Assembly (NCBI GenBank): GCA_046727955.1
Contig: JBKPDO010000367.1
Coordinates: 1-6,176, forward strand
Source: DASVXQ01 sp046727955
Lineage (GTDB): Bacteria > Actinomycetota > CALGFH01
Length of the DNA stretch: 6,176 nt
Reading direction: 5' to 3'
The notes below the pieces were generated by a model, which was not told where the DNA came from, did no database searches, and saw nothing but the letters and a program-made list of their open reading frames with translations. This document shows positions 1-6,020 of the stretch, in pieces. A program made the translations under genes and the position numbers. The number at the start of each line of letters is the position of its first letter. Positions within the stretch are counted from its first letter, which is position 1.

Positions 1-1
1 G

Positions 2-1288
2 GTCCGCATCGACCTGATCTACACCGAGGCCGAGCGGGGCATCCGCGCCGACCTCGAACGCAAGTGGGCCGAGCACGACCAGCTCGTCGCGCGCATGGGC
101 GAGATCATCCGCACCTACGGCCTGTCCCACGAGGCCCTGTCCGGCAGCTTGCGCCGCACGCTTGGCGTGAAGCGCCAGGAGGCGCGTGGCGAGGGCTACC
201 TGCTGGTCTGCAACGACGCCGTGCTGGAGACCCGGGCGATGGCCTCCGACTCGGTCGACTTCCTGCCGACCAGCATCCCGTTCGCCACCCAGTACGAGTA
301 TTCGCCGAGCTACAACGACTTCGGCCACACCACCGACAACGCCCACTTCTGGCGCCAGATGGACTACCTCACCCCCGAACTGCTGCGGGTCCTCAAGCCC
401 GGCCGGGTGATGGTGATCCACGTCAAGGACCGGATCGTCCCCGGCGGCATGACCGGCCTTGGCTTCCAGACCGTCCAGCCCTTCCACGCCGAGGCGATCC
501 AGCACTACATGCGGCACGGGTTCGCGTTCCTCGGGATGGTGACCGTGGTCACCGACGTGGTCCGGGAGAACAACCAGACCTACCGGCTCGGCTGGACCGA
601 GCAGTGCAAGGACGGGTCGAAGATGGGCTGTGGGATGCCCGAGTACCTCCTGATCTTCCGCAAGCCACCCAGCGACGCGAGCGACGGGTACGCCGACACC
701 CCGGTGGTCAAGTCGAAGCGGGACTACTCGCGGACCCGCTGGCAGATCGACGCGCACGGCTTCTGGCGCTCCAACGGCAACCGGCCGCTGCTGCCACAGG
801 AGTGCGTCGACCTGCCCCACAAGCGGATCTTCCAGCTGTTCGGCGACCACAACCTCGAGAGCGTCTACGACTACGAGGGCCACGTCGCGCTCGGCGAGGC
901 GCTGGAGGCGAAGGGGCGCCTGCCGACCGGGTTCATGCTGCTCCAGCCGCCCTCGTGGCATCCGAGCGTGTGGGCCGACGTGGCCCGGATGCGGACCCTC
1001 AACATGCTGCAGGAGCGCGCCGGCCGGCAGCTGCACCTTTGCCCGCTCCAGTTCGACATCGTCGACCGGCTGATCGAGCGGTACTCGATGCCCGGCGAGA
1101 CGGTGTTCGACCCGTTCATGGGGCTTGGGACCGTGCCGTACTGCGCGGTGAAGCTCGGCCGCCGCGGCGTCGGCGTGGAGCTCAGCAGCGCCTACTGGCG
1201 TGACGCCGTCGCCTACGTCGAGGGTGCCGCGCGCAAGGCGCAGGTCCCCACGCTGTTCGACCTCATCGAGGAGACGGAAGCATCGTGA
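2..1288 (+). CDS. DNA methyltransferase (N4-cytosine/N6-adenine type, class beta), 5' end outside window
   Basis: Transfers a methyl group from S-adenosylmethionine to an exocyclic amino group in DNA. The frame is open from base 2, so about 428 C-terminal residues are visible and the true start lies upstream; the first ATG in the window (95) is internal, because the 31 preceding codons read as normal protein. Visible order, numbered from base 2: a catalytic motif IV with the variant TSIPF (about 90-94, where N4-cytosine enzymes have TSPPY), then ATQYEYSPSYNDFGHT, then a segment YLTPELLRVLKPGR, then HLCPLQFDIVDRLI (about 345-358), and finally the AdoMet-binding motif I, DPFMGLGT (about 370-377). 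Motif IV before motif I gives the beta arrangement. From memory, very similar proteins occur in actinobacteriophages and mobile elements, often as the C-terminal half of a helicase-methyltransferase fusion; that a helicase lies upstream here is inference. The gene overlaps the next one by four bases. Base specificity cannot be told. Confidence 0.88.
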   Translation, partial: VRIDLIYTEAERGIRADLERKWAEHDQLVARMGEIIRTYGLSHEALSGSLRRTLGVKRQEARGEGYLLVCNDAVLETRAMASDSVDFLPTSIPFATQYEYSPSYNDFGHTTDNAHFWRQMDYLTPELLRVLKPGRVMVIHVKDRIVPGGMTGLGFQTVQPFHAEAIQHYMRHGFAFLGMVTVVTDVVRENNQTYRLGWTEQCKDGSKMGCGMPEYLLIFRKPPSDASDGYADTPVVKSKRDYSRTRWQIDAHGFWRSNGNRPLLPQECVDLPHKRIFQLFGDHNLESVYDYEGHVALGEALEAKGRLPTGFMLLQPPSWHPSVWADVARMRTLNMLQERAGRQLHLCPLQFDIVDRLIERYSMPGETVFDPFMGLGTVPYCAVKLGRRGVGVELSSAYWRDAVAYVEGAARKAQVPTLFDLIEETEAS

Positions 1289-1740
1289 ACATCTACCTGG
1301 GTGCTCGCGTTCGCCGCCGCGAGGAGCTGTGCGGCTACATGGCCGGCTTGGAGGCCCGCGGCCACCGGGTGCCGGCGCGCTGGCTGCTCGGCGCCCATCA
1401 GATCACCAACGAGGGCCTGGCGCTCGGCGCTGAAGGGGAGGCCGCCGTCGAGAATCCCGACGGCGTGAGCAGCGACGCCGCGGCCACCATCGCCCTGCGC
1501 GAGAAGTTCGCCTTCGACGACCTCGAGGACGTGCACGCCGCCGAGCTGCTGATCGCCTTCACTGAGCAGCCCCGCAGCGGCAATTCTCGCGGTGGCCGCC
1601 ATGTCGAGTTCGGCATCGCCCTCGGCAGGGGCGTCCCGATCATCGTCGTCGGCCCCCGCGAGAACATCTTCTGCTGCCTTCCGTATGTCACCGTGTACCC
1701 GACTTGGAGGGCGGCCCTCGGCGACGATCGCCTCAGCTAA
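1285..1740 (+). CDS. nucleoside 2-deoxyribosyltransferase-like protein
   Basis: Predicted small cytosolic enzyme of the nucleoside 2-deoxyribosyltransferase-like superfamily, whose members cleave or exchange N-glycosidic bonds of (deoxy)nucleosides or nucleotides. The 151 residues match the usual size. Visible features: N-terminal strand IYLGARVRRREEL (3-15), where the fold has its first beta strand and phosphate/sugar-binding loop; DLEDVHAAELLIAF (79-92); then SRGGRHVEFGIALGRG (101-116) followed by PIIVVG. E108 in the GG-x-x-VEFG motif aligns with the catalytic glutamate of the family's G-T-x-x-E-x-G motif. The GTG start is chosen because it overlaps the methyltransferase stop (GTGA), with a purine-rich GAGGAGACGGAAG just upstream; this implies translational coupling. 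Substrate is unknown. The pairing with a DNA methyltransferase suggests a role in nucleotide supply, modification or phage conflict, but that is inference. Confidence 0.72.
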   Translation: MNIYLGARVRRREELCGYMAGLEARGHRVPARWLLGAHQITNEGLALGAEGEAAVENPDGVSSDAAATIALREKFAFDDLEDVHAAELLIAFTEQPRSGNSRGGRHVEFGIALGRGVPIIVVGPRENIFCCLPYVTVYPTWRAALGDDRLS

Positions 1741-1754
1741 CGTCCCTTCGCTAG

Positions 1755-1787
1755 CGTGACCTGGCCGTGACCGGCCACGGGTAGCCT
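1755..1787 (+). promoter_or_regulatory. putative promoter/operator upstream of the broken MerR-like gene
   Basis: TAGCCT (1782-1787) fits the actinobacterial -10 pattern TAnnnT and ends six bases before the GTG at 1794, the spacing expected for a leaderless transcript. No good -35 box is visible. Just upstream, CGTGACC occurs twice, 11 bases apart (1755-1761 and 1766-1772), so both copies face the same side of the helix. Overlapping them are two short inverted repeats: TGGCC...GGCCA (1762-1777) and CCGTG...CACGG (1765-1780). This arrangement could be an operator, or a weak stem ending the upstream operon; no T-run follows, so an intrinsic terminator is unlikely. Confidence 0.35.
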
Positions 1788-1793
1788 CACCAT

Positions 1794-2001
1794 GTGTCCG
1801 ATGACCCGGTCCTCCTCGACACGGTGGCGCTCGCCGAGGCGCTGGGAATCAACCCCGGCCTGCTGCGGCTCTGGGCGCACCGCTACCCCGACCTCCTGCC
1901 CCGGCGGGCAAGGATGCGAAGGGCCGCACCACTACAGCTTGGCCGACGGCTATGTGACGCAAGCCAAGGTGCAGGCGCGCCAGCAACGGGCCCGGGCCTG
2001 A
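1794..2001 (+). pseudogene. small MerR-like helix-turn-helix protein, apparently frameshifted
   Basis: Reads as a short DNA-binding protein of the MerR/excisionase-like kind. From the GTG at 1794 the frame gives a helix-turn-helix: DTVALAEALGINPGLLRLWA then HRYPDLLPRR. After about 1905 that frame becomes implausible, while the expected continuation GKDAKGRT is found in a second frame and HYSLADGYVTQAKVQARQQ in a third, ending with TGA at 1999-2001. The rebuilt protein would be about 70 residues and uses all three frames, consistent with two single-base losses, one near 1903-1908 and one near 1928-1934. Without a frameshift the first frame runs on to 2051 as an 85-residue product with an unconvincing tail; it overlaps the next gene's start by four bases (ATGA), so that reading cannot be fully excluded. 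I consider it a decayed regulator; sequencing error is the alternative. Confidence 0.6.
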
Positions 2002-2033
2002 ACGGCTGTCGCTGTCCGGCTTGCCTGACAGGG

Positions 2034-2039
2034 CATAAT
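2034..2039 (+). promoter_or_regulatory. -10 promoter box of the membrane protein gene
   Basis: CATAAT differs from the TATAAT consensus in one base and stands out in a very GC-rich region. It ends eight bases before the ATG at 2048, so transcription would begin at or next to the start codon (leaderless). No convincing -35 hexamer is seen at the usual distance. There is no Shine-Dalgarno sequence before the ATG, which fits this reading. Confidence 0.5.
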
Positions 2040-2047
2040 GCCGAGCT

Positions 2048-2860
2048 ATGACCCAGGTGGTGTTGTTACGGGCTATGCCCGTGACCGTAGAGCGGGATGC
2101 GTGGGACTGGCTCCTGTACGCCGTCACCGCCGTTGCGGCCGTCACCGCCATCGTCGCCTTCTCGGCGTGGGCCTTGGAGCTGCGGCGTCGGCCGGAGGTG
2201 AAGTTCTACTGGAAGTTCTCCCCAGACGGCGACCCGGTGAACCTGGCCGACTGGCCAGCGGAAGAGGTGCCGGAGGTCAAGGCGACCCAACCATTCCTCG
2301 TGGGAGCCGCGATCCAAAACACCGGAGACAAGGCAGGTCGCGACACGCTCATCAACTTCGTGGTCTCCGACTGCTTCGACCTGTGCCTATACGAGGCGCC
2401 AGGGGACGAACCTCGCCATGCAGGTAACGACACGGTTGGCCTGCCTCCCGGCAACAGGGTCGTCTTCTTCGCCGTGCGGGCTGAGCCGTGGACCCCGGCC
2501 AACTGGCACATGCGCCACTATCGGCTCCAGTATGTGGCCAACCAGTCTGACCAGCCATTACGGTTCCGGCTGCTCTTCACGGTCTCGGATAGTCGCTTCA
2601 ACAGCCGCGGCTGGCGCTTGCTGCCGAGTATCGTCCCGCCCTTGGAATCCCGGGGTGCCCCACTTGGAGTGCCATGGCCGCCGCTGCCCGCGAAGCGCCG
2701 GATAGTCCGATGGGCCCGAGCCGAACCTCGGGGCCGTGTGGCCCGCTTGCCGGGCGAACGCAGCGATGTCCGCGACCTCATCGTGATGCCAGCCGAAGAG
2801 GCACCGCGTGCACGGCGGAAGCGGGTCCCAGCTCGAGCCATCTTGACGGCCTGCCTGTAA
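2048..2860 (+). CDS. membrane-anchored protein of unknown function
   Basis: I do not recognise a named family. The 270-residue product has one hydrophobic segment near the N-terminus (about 20-44, DWLLYAVTAVAAVTAIVAFSAWAL), followed directly by ELRRRPE; by the positive-inside rule the large C-terminal part would face the cytoplasm. Residues about 50-185 look like a beta-rich soluble domain, with QPFLVGAAIQNTGDKAGRDT and LINFVVSDCFDLCLYE, resembling immunoglobulin-like folds of other actinobacterial hypothetical proteins. The tail after about 215 is strongly basic and low in order. The ATG at 2048 is chosen for its position eight bases after a good -10 box; another ATG at residue 10 would still keep the membrane segment. 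The hydrolase gene follows after a 17-base gap and may be cotranscribed. Confidence 0.68.
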   Translation: MTQVVLLRAMPVTVERDAWDWLLYAVTAVAAVTAIVAFSAWALELRRRPEVKFYWKFSPDGDPVNLADWPAEEVPEVKATQPFLVGAAIQNTGDKAGRDTLINFVVSDCFDLCLYEAPGDEPRHAGNDTVGLPPGNRVVFFAVRAEPWTPANWHMRHYRLQYVANQSDQPLRFRLLFTVSDSRFNSRGWRLLPSIVPPLESRGAPLGVPWPPLPAKRRIVRWARAEPRGRVARLPGERSDVRDLIVMPAEEAPRARRKRVPARAILTACL

Positions 2861-2877
2861 GCCTCTTTCCTGTCGTT

Positions 2878-3657
2878 GTGGTAATACGATCACGTCTGCG
2901 ACGCTTCATCCGTGTCGTTGCACTCGGTTTTGCCATTGGCGGATCTGCCAGCGCCGCGTACCAAGCCCTCGGCGAGATTCGCGATCGTCGGCGCTTCATG
3001 CCGCCTGGCGAGCTGGTCGACATCGGCGGCCGCCGCCTGCACCTCTGGCGCGAAGGTGAGGGTGGCCCCACCGTCGTGGTCGCGCCGTCGCTCGCGGAGC
3101 CGGGACACGGATGGGCGGAGGTCCAGCGCCACCTCGCGGAGCGCACGACCGTGGTCCTGTACGACCGCGCGGGCCTCGGCTGGAGCGACCCGGGTCCGTG
3201 GCCCACGGGCCGACGAATGGCCGACGATCTCCACGCGCTGCTCGGTGCCGCAAGCATCCCGCCGCCGTACGTTCTGGTTGGTCACTCACTCGGTGGGCTG
3301 CTAGTGCGGCTGTACGCAGCGCGCTATCCCGAGCAGGTGGCCGGGCTGGTGCTGGTGGACTCAAGCCATCCGGACCAGCACCGCCGGCTGCGCGTGCACA
3401 GCTGGCAGTTCTCCCGACCGCGGTGGTGGCTGCGCGTCGCCAGGTCCGCGGTTCGTCCGCTCGGGCTGGTCCGTCTGCGGGCGCGCGGCGCCGAGATCCC
3501 GCCGTATCTGCGACGCGGTCTGCCGCCGGAGCTGACCAAGGCCGCCATGGCGATGCGGCTGAGCACCCGGCGGCAGCGTGCCAACCTCCGGGAGATGGCC
3601 GCGCTCCCGCTCGTGCGGCCAGCCGCTCCAGGGGGAGAGGAGCACGAGTCACGATAA
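2878..3657 (+). CDS. alpha/beta hydrolase, C-terminally truncated
   Basis: Belongs to the alpha/beta-hydrolase superfamily of esterase/lipase-like serine hydrolases. With the GTG at 2878 as start the product is 259 residues: a basic N-terminus and one hydrophobic segment (about 11-28) as membrane anchor, then PPGELVDIGGRRLHLW, the strand PTVVVAP, YDRAGLGWSDPG (95-106), and the nucleophile elbow GHSLGG (135-140) with Ser137, followed by RLYAARYPEQVAGLVLVDSSHPDQ. After about residue 166 there is no aspartate, and the only histidines are H174 and one in the odd last residues; family members usually run to around 280-330 residues with the catalytic acid and a GxGH-like histidine near the end. The gene is therefore probably cut short near 3600 and inactive. 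The frame is open further upstream into the previous gene, so the start is uncertain; ATG 2998 would lose the membrane segment. Confidence 0.72.
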   Translation: MVIRSRLRRFIRVVALGFAIGGSASAAYQALGEIRDRRRFMPPGELVDIGGRRLHLWREGEGGPTVVVAPSLAEPGHGWAEVQRHLAERTTVVLYDRAGLGWSDPGPWPTGRRMADDLHALLGAASIPPPYVLVGHSLGGLLVRLYAARYPEQVAGLVLVDSSHPDQHRRLRVHSWQFSRPRWWLRVARSAVRPLGLVRLRARGAEIPPYLRRGLPPELTKAAMAMRLSTRRQRANLREMAALPLVRPAAPGGEEHESR

Positions 3658-3662
3658 CGGCC

Positions 3663-3971
3663 ATGACCGACGACATCTGCTACATGAAAGTCCCGACTGG
3701 CACCATCACACCCGCCTCCTCACGAGCGGAGCTGTACGTCCTTCGAGGCGCGCCTGGCCTGGACGGCCGGATGCTGGTGCTGGCGGCCGGGCCGGTGCCG
3801 CCGCGCGCCATCGCCCACGCGGCATGCCAGCTTCTATTCGACAACCACCGCGCCCAACTCGCCGCAGTCGTGGACGCCGGGTGTGCTCGAGCGCTCCGCC
3901 GGGCCGAGCGTCGCTTGGCGGTCCGCCGCTTCGTGAACGAGCGGATCCTGTCCCGAGTTCCGCAGATGTGA
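3663..3971 (+). CDS. hypothetical protein, 3' end probably formed by the insertion sequence
   Basis: A 102-residue protein I do not recognise. It has no clear signal peptide or membrane segment. The N-terminal half is mixed (YVLRGAPGLDGRMLVLAAGP, about 25-44), the second half is helical and arginine-rich (ALRRAERRLAVRRFVNERI). Its codons follow the local GC-rich third-position pattern, which argues that it is or was coding. A purine-rich run GGGGGAGAGGAG at 3631-3642 lies about 20 bases before the ATG, too far for a normal ribosome site, so the start is uncertain (ATG 3684 is another in-frame option). The last codons (VPQM and TGA, from 3957) fall inside the inferred left inverted repeat of the insertion sequence, so the original C-terminus has probably been replaced. 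Confidence 0.45.
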   Translation: MTDDICYMKVPTGTITPASSRAELYVLRGAPGLDGRMLVLAAGPVPPRAIAHAACQLLFDNHRAQLAAVVDAGCARALRRAERRLAVRRFVNERILSRVPQM

Positions 3972-3984
3972 TGGTGCTCTAGAG
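3957..3984 (+). repeat. inferred left inverted repeat of the IS
   Basis: Contains GTTCCGCAG (3957-3965), TGATGGTG (3969-3976) and TCTAGAG (3978-3984), matching the reverse complement of 6003-6030 in order. It merges with a perfect 14-base palindrome GTGCTCTAGAGCAC at 3974-3987, which the right end lacks. Confidence 0.6.
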
Positions 3985-4042
3985 CACGGAATGTCGTGTT
4001 GACCTGCGGGAACGGGTGATCGAAGGGGGAAACGGCGTGTCT

Positions 4043-4153
4043 CTAAATGCTTCCTCGGAGTAGCTGCGCCAGATCGGCAGCCCGTTTGCGACCGACCAGC
4101 GGCCGGCTGTCGAGGAGGATCTTGACCCTGCAGCACGGACTCCCAGGAAGCAT
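4043..4153 (-). CDS. possible 36-residue ORF downstream of the transposase
   Basis: Starts at an ATG 21 bases after the transposase stop, in the same frame but separated by two stop codons, and ends with TAG inside the inverted repeat. The central part, VKILLDSRPLVGRKRAADL, reads like ordinary protein with GC-rich third positions; the first and last residues are encoded by the two arms of the inverted repeat. No ribosome-binding site is visible. I do not recognise it: it may be a gene remnant rather than an expressed peptide. Confidence 0.22.
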   Translation of the reverse strand: MLPGSPCCRVKILLDSRPLVGRKRAADLAQLLRGSI

Positions 4154-4157
4154 CTAG
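4043..4157. repeat. 115-base segment with 19-base inverted ends (MITE-like or long stem)
   Basis: CTAAATGCTTCCTCGGAGT (4043-4061) and the reverse complement of 4139-4157 agree in 17 of 19 bases. The segment is flanked by GCGTGTCT (4035-4042) and GCGTCTGTCT (4158-4167), which could be an imperfect target duplication. It lies between the transposase stop and the IS left end, and the IS right end has no counterpart of this length. Either a small inserted element, or a stem in the transposase transcript (19-base arms, 77-base loop). Confidence 0.5.
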
Positions 4158-4174
4158 GCGTCTGTCTGCCCAGG

Positions 4175-5878
4175 TCAGGGGTGGGTGGCGAGCTCGATGA
4201 TTTGCCTGGGCGGGGGGAGCTGGAGCTTGGCGAAGATGTCTTGTTGCGCCTTGGTGAGCTCGGTGCGCTGGCGGAAGGTCCCGCCCGGGCCGGTGAACGT
4301 GCCGACGTGGAGGCGGTCCAGGTCCCGGCGCAGGGCAGGCCAGGTCTGACCGGTGGTGGTCTCTGCGACGCGGACCAGCAGCAGCGCCAGCCAGCACAAG
4401 ACGACGTGGGCGCGGATGCGGTCCTCCAGGCGGTGGTAGATGGGCCGCAGGTCGATCACCTGCTTCATGTCGCGCCAGCCCCGCTCGACCTGGAGCAACT
4501 GCTTGTAGCCAAGCGCGATGTCTTCGGCCGGCAGGTGAGGGTCGCTGGAGCGCAGCAGGTACTTGCCGTCCAGGTTGGTTTCGGCCTTGACCGCGTGCCT
4601 GTCGATGCGCAGCAGCCCACCCGGGGTGACCCGCAGGTAGCGGTTGAGCCCCGGCTTGGTGGAGATGACCCCGCGCAGCTCGGCCCGCCTGGTCGCCGAG
4701 AGCTTGTCCGACCCGTCGATCATCTCCTCGAGGTGGGCGAGGAGCCGGGCGCGGACGACGGCGTCGCGGTCGGCCTGGTCGGGGTTGTAGCAGATGACGA
4801 ACCGCTCGGCCTCAGCGATCCGCACCTCCTTGACGCGCAGGTTGCCGGCCACCTCCTGGTAGCGTCCTTGGCGTTGTAGCGCGGCGGTCGCCTCGGCCGA
4901 GCCCGACCGCAGCTTCTCGCCGATGATGTAGTGGTGGTCGCCCCGCCGCAGGTAGCGGCGGTTCTCCTGGGAGGCGAAGCCGCGGTCGGCCACCCAGATG
5001 ACCCGGGCCAGGGTCCAGTCCCGCAGGTCGTGCTTGACCTGGCGGATCAGCGCGGAGTCGCTGGTGTTGCCGGGCCAGCACCACACCCGGACCGGGAGCC
5101 CTGTGCGGGTGACCGCCATGCCGATCACGATCTGCGGCAGGTCGTCACGGTGGTCCTTGGACTTGCCGTGGCCGCGAAACCCCGCCAACTCATCGCCGTC
5201 GCCGTCGCCGTTGTCGGTCTTGGGGAGCACCTGGCCGCGCTCGTCGCGGGCCACCGGCTCGTCGGGCTCGTCCAGCTCGAAGTAGGTGCTGGTCGTGTCG
5301 AAGAACAACAGATCCACTTCGAGGTCAAGCAGGCTGGCGAGCTGCCAGAACACCTCGCGCTCCAGCTCATGGTTGACCTCATGCAGCCAGTCCATCGCCC
5401 GGTAGCACGCGTCGTCGCTGGTCTGGGGCAGGCCGTCGATGTGCACGTCACTGGTGATCCAGGCGGCGGCCACCTTGGAGGAGGGCGCCAACGCCCGGTT
5501 GGCGACCAGGCCGAACAGCACGCGTTCCACGCGTGGGTCCAGCCGCCGACCCTTGAGCAGGTTGGCCATGACCGTGTCGATGCCCAGTCGGTGCCACAGC
5601 CCGTCCAGCACGTAGGCGCCGCCCAGCGGGCGGGACTCCACGAAGCCAAGCCCGGCGCCTGCGGTGGCGGCCAACGCGTCGGCGGGTTCCAGCAGCCCAG
5701 ACAGCGCGGCGACCAGGCGCTTGATCGCCGCACGGTCGAGCTGGTCTTCGCGGCCGAACCCGTAGAGGATCTTGGGGACCGACCGGCCTGCCGCCTGGTC
5801 CCACTGGTTGTGGGCCAGGTGCAGGTAGCGCACCGGGGTGCCGTCCTTGTTTCGGCGTGTGGTCGTCTTCACGTACAT
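4175..5878 (-). CDS. IS1634-family DDE transposase
   Basis: Catalyses DNA cutting and strand transfer for its own insertion sequence; acts on the element's inverted ends. The 567 residues are the normal length for the family and no frame break is seen. RNase H-like fold with catalytic triad: D194 in FFDTTSTYFE, D298 in VIWVADRGFAS, and E465 in YKQLLQVERGWRDMK (the family's Y-x-x-R/K-x-x-E-type block). The N-terminus MYVKTTTRRNKDGTPVRYLHL and the KILYGFGRED block are typical. An acidic, repetitive insert NGDGDGDE lies at 223-230 between the first two aspartates, within a variable linker. The ATG at 5878 is preferred over one 14 codons upstream because the family starts about here and a -10 box lies eight bases before it. 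The gene is intact and the element could be active if its ends are. Confidence 0.93.
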   Translation of the reverse strand: MYVKTTTRRNKDGTPVRYLHLAHNQWDQAAGRSVPKILYGFGREDQLDRAAIKRLVAALSGLLEPADALAATAGAGLGFVESRPLGGAYVLDGLWHRLGIDTVMANLLKGRRLDPRVERVLFGLVANRALAPSSKVAAAWITSDVHIDGLPQTSDDACYRAMDWLHEVNHELEREVFWQLASLLDLEVDLLFFDTTSTYFELDEPDEPVARDERGQVLPKTDNGDGDGDELAGFRGHGKSKDHRDDLPQIVIGMAVTRTGLPVRVWCWPGNTSDSALIRQVKHDLRDWTLARVIWVADRGFASQENRRYLRRGDHHYIIGEKLRSGSAEATAALQRQGRYQEVAGNLRVKEVRIAEAERFVICYNPDQADRDAVVRARLLAHLEEMIDGSDKLSATRRAELRGVISTKPGLNRYLRVTPGGLLRIDRHAVKAETNLDGKYLLRSSDPHLPAEDIALGYKQLLQVERGWRDMKQVIDLRPIYHRLEDRIRAHVVLCWLALLLVRVAETTTGQTWPALRRDLDRLHVGTFTGPGGTFRQRTELTKAQQDIFAKLQLPPPRQIIELATHP

Positions 5879-5886
5879 GTCTCTAG

Positions 5887-5892
5887 AGGATA
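5887..5892 (-). promoter_or_regulatory. -10 promoter box of the transposase gene
   Basis: On the minus strand TATCCT (TAnnnT pattern) ends eight bases before the ATG at 5878, again the leaderless arrangement. The gap contains CTCTAGAG, a palindrome also found in the IS left end, so transposase binding here could repress its own promoter; that is inference. No clear -35 box. Confidence 0.4.
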
Positions 5893-5919
5893 GCAGCATT
5901 AGCCCAGCGTCGCATACCA

Positions 5920-6020
5920 TGATGGTGAATGCGTTTCTCTAGGGACCGGGCAGGCTTCCTGGACTTCTCAAGCCGCTGACCTGCAGGTTCATCCGCACGT
6001 GTCTCTAGACTCCACCATCA
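5920..6020. repeat. inverted TGATGGTG pair within the IS right end
   Basis: TGATGGTG at 5920-5927 faces its reverse complement CACCATCA at 6013-6020. Inside them, TTTCTCTAG (5934-5942) and TGTCTCTAG (6000-6008) are direct, not inverted, copies. A perfect palindrome ACCTGCAGGT lies at 5979-5988. A third TGATGGTG is in the left end (3969-3976). These are probably transposase-binding or subterminal sites in the 152-base stretch upstream of the transposase, which holds no gene of its own. Confidence 0.4.

Noticed and set aside
64..1203. 379-codon open frame overlapping the methyltransferase
   Set aside because: Arginine/proline/alanine-rich low-complexity translation without motifs; a shadow frame of the methyltransferase in GC-rich DNA.
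1762..1777. Hairpin after the deoxyribosyltransferase-like gene as an intrinsic terminator
   Set aside because: Only a 5-base stem and no following T-run; it overlaps promoter-like sequence instead.
3111..3971. 286-codon open frame joining the hydrolase region to the 102-residue ORF
   Set aside because: Its first part is an off-frame shadow of the hydrolase; only the part from 3663 looks like real coding sequence.
3998..4063. VDLRERVIEGGNGVS, resembling the N-terminus of IS630-type transposases
   Set aside because: Only about 20 residues between two stops with no start codon, and the same bases belong to the IS end; the likeness is probably chance.
4931..5893. 320-codon open frame on the plus strand opposite the transposase
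   Set aside because: Antisense shadow; the minus strand carries the complete DDE transposase with all catalytic residues.
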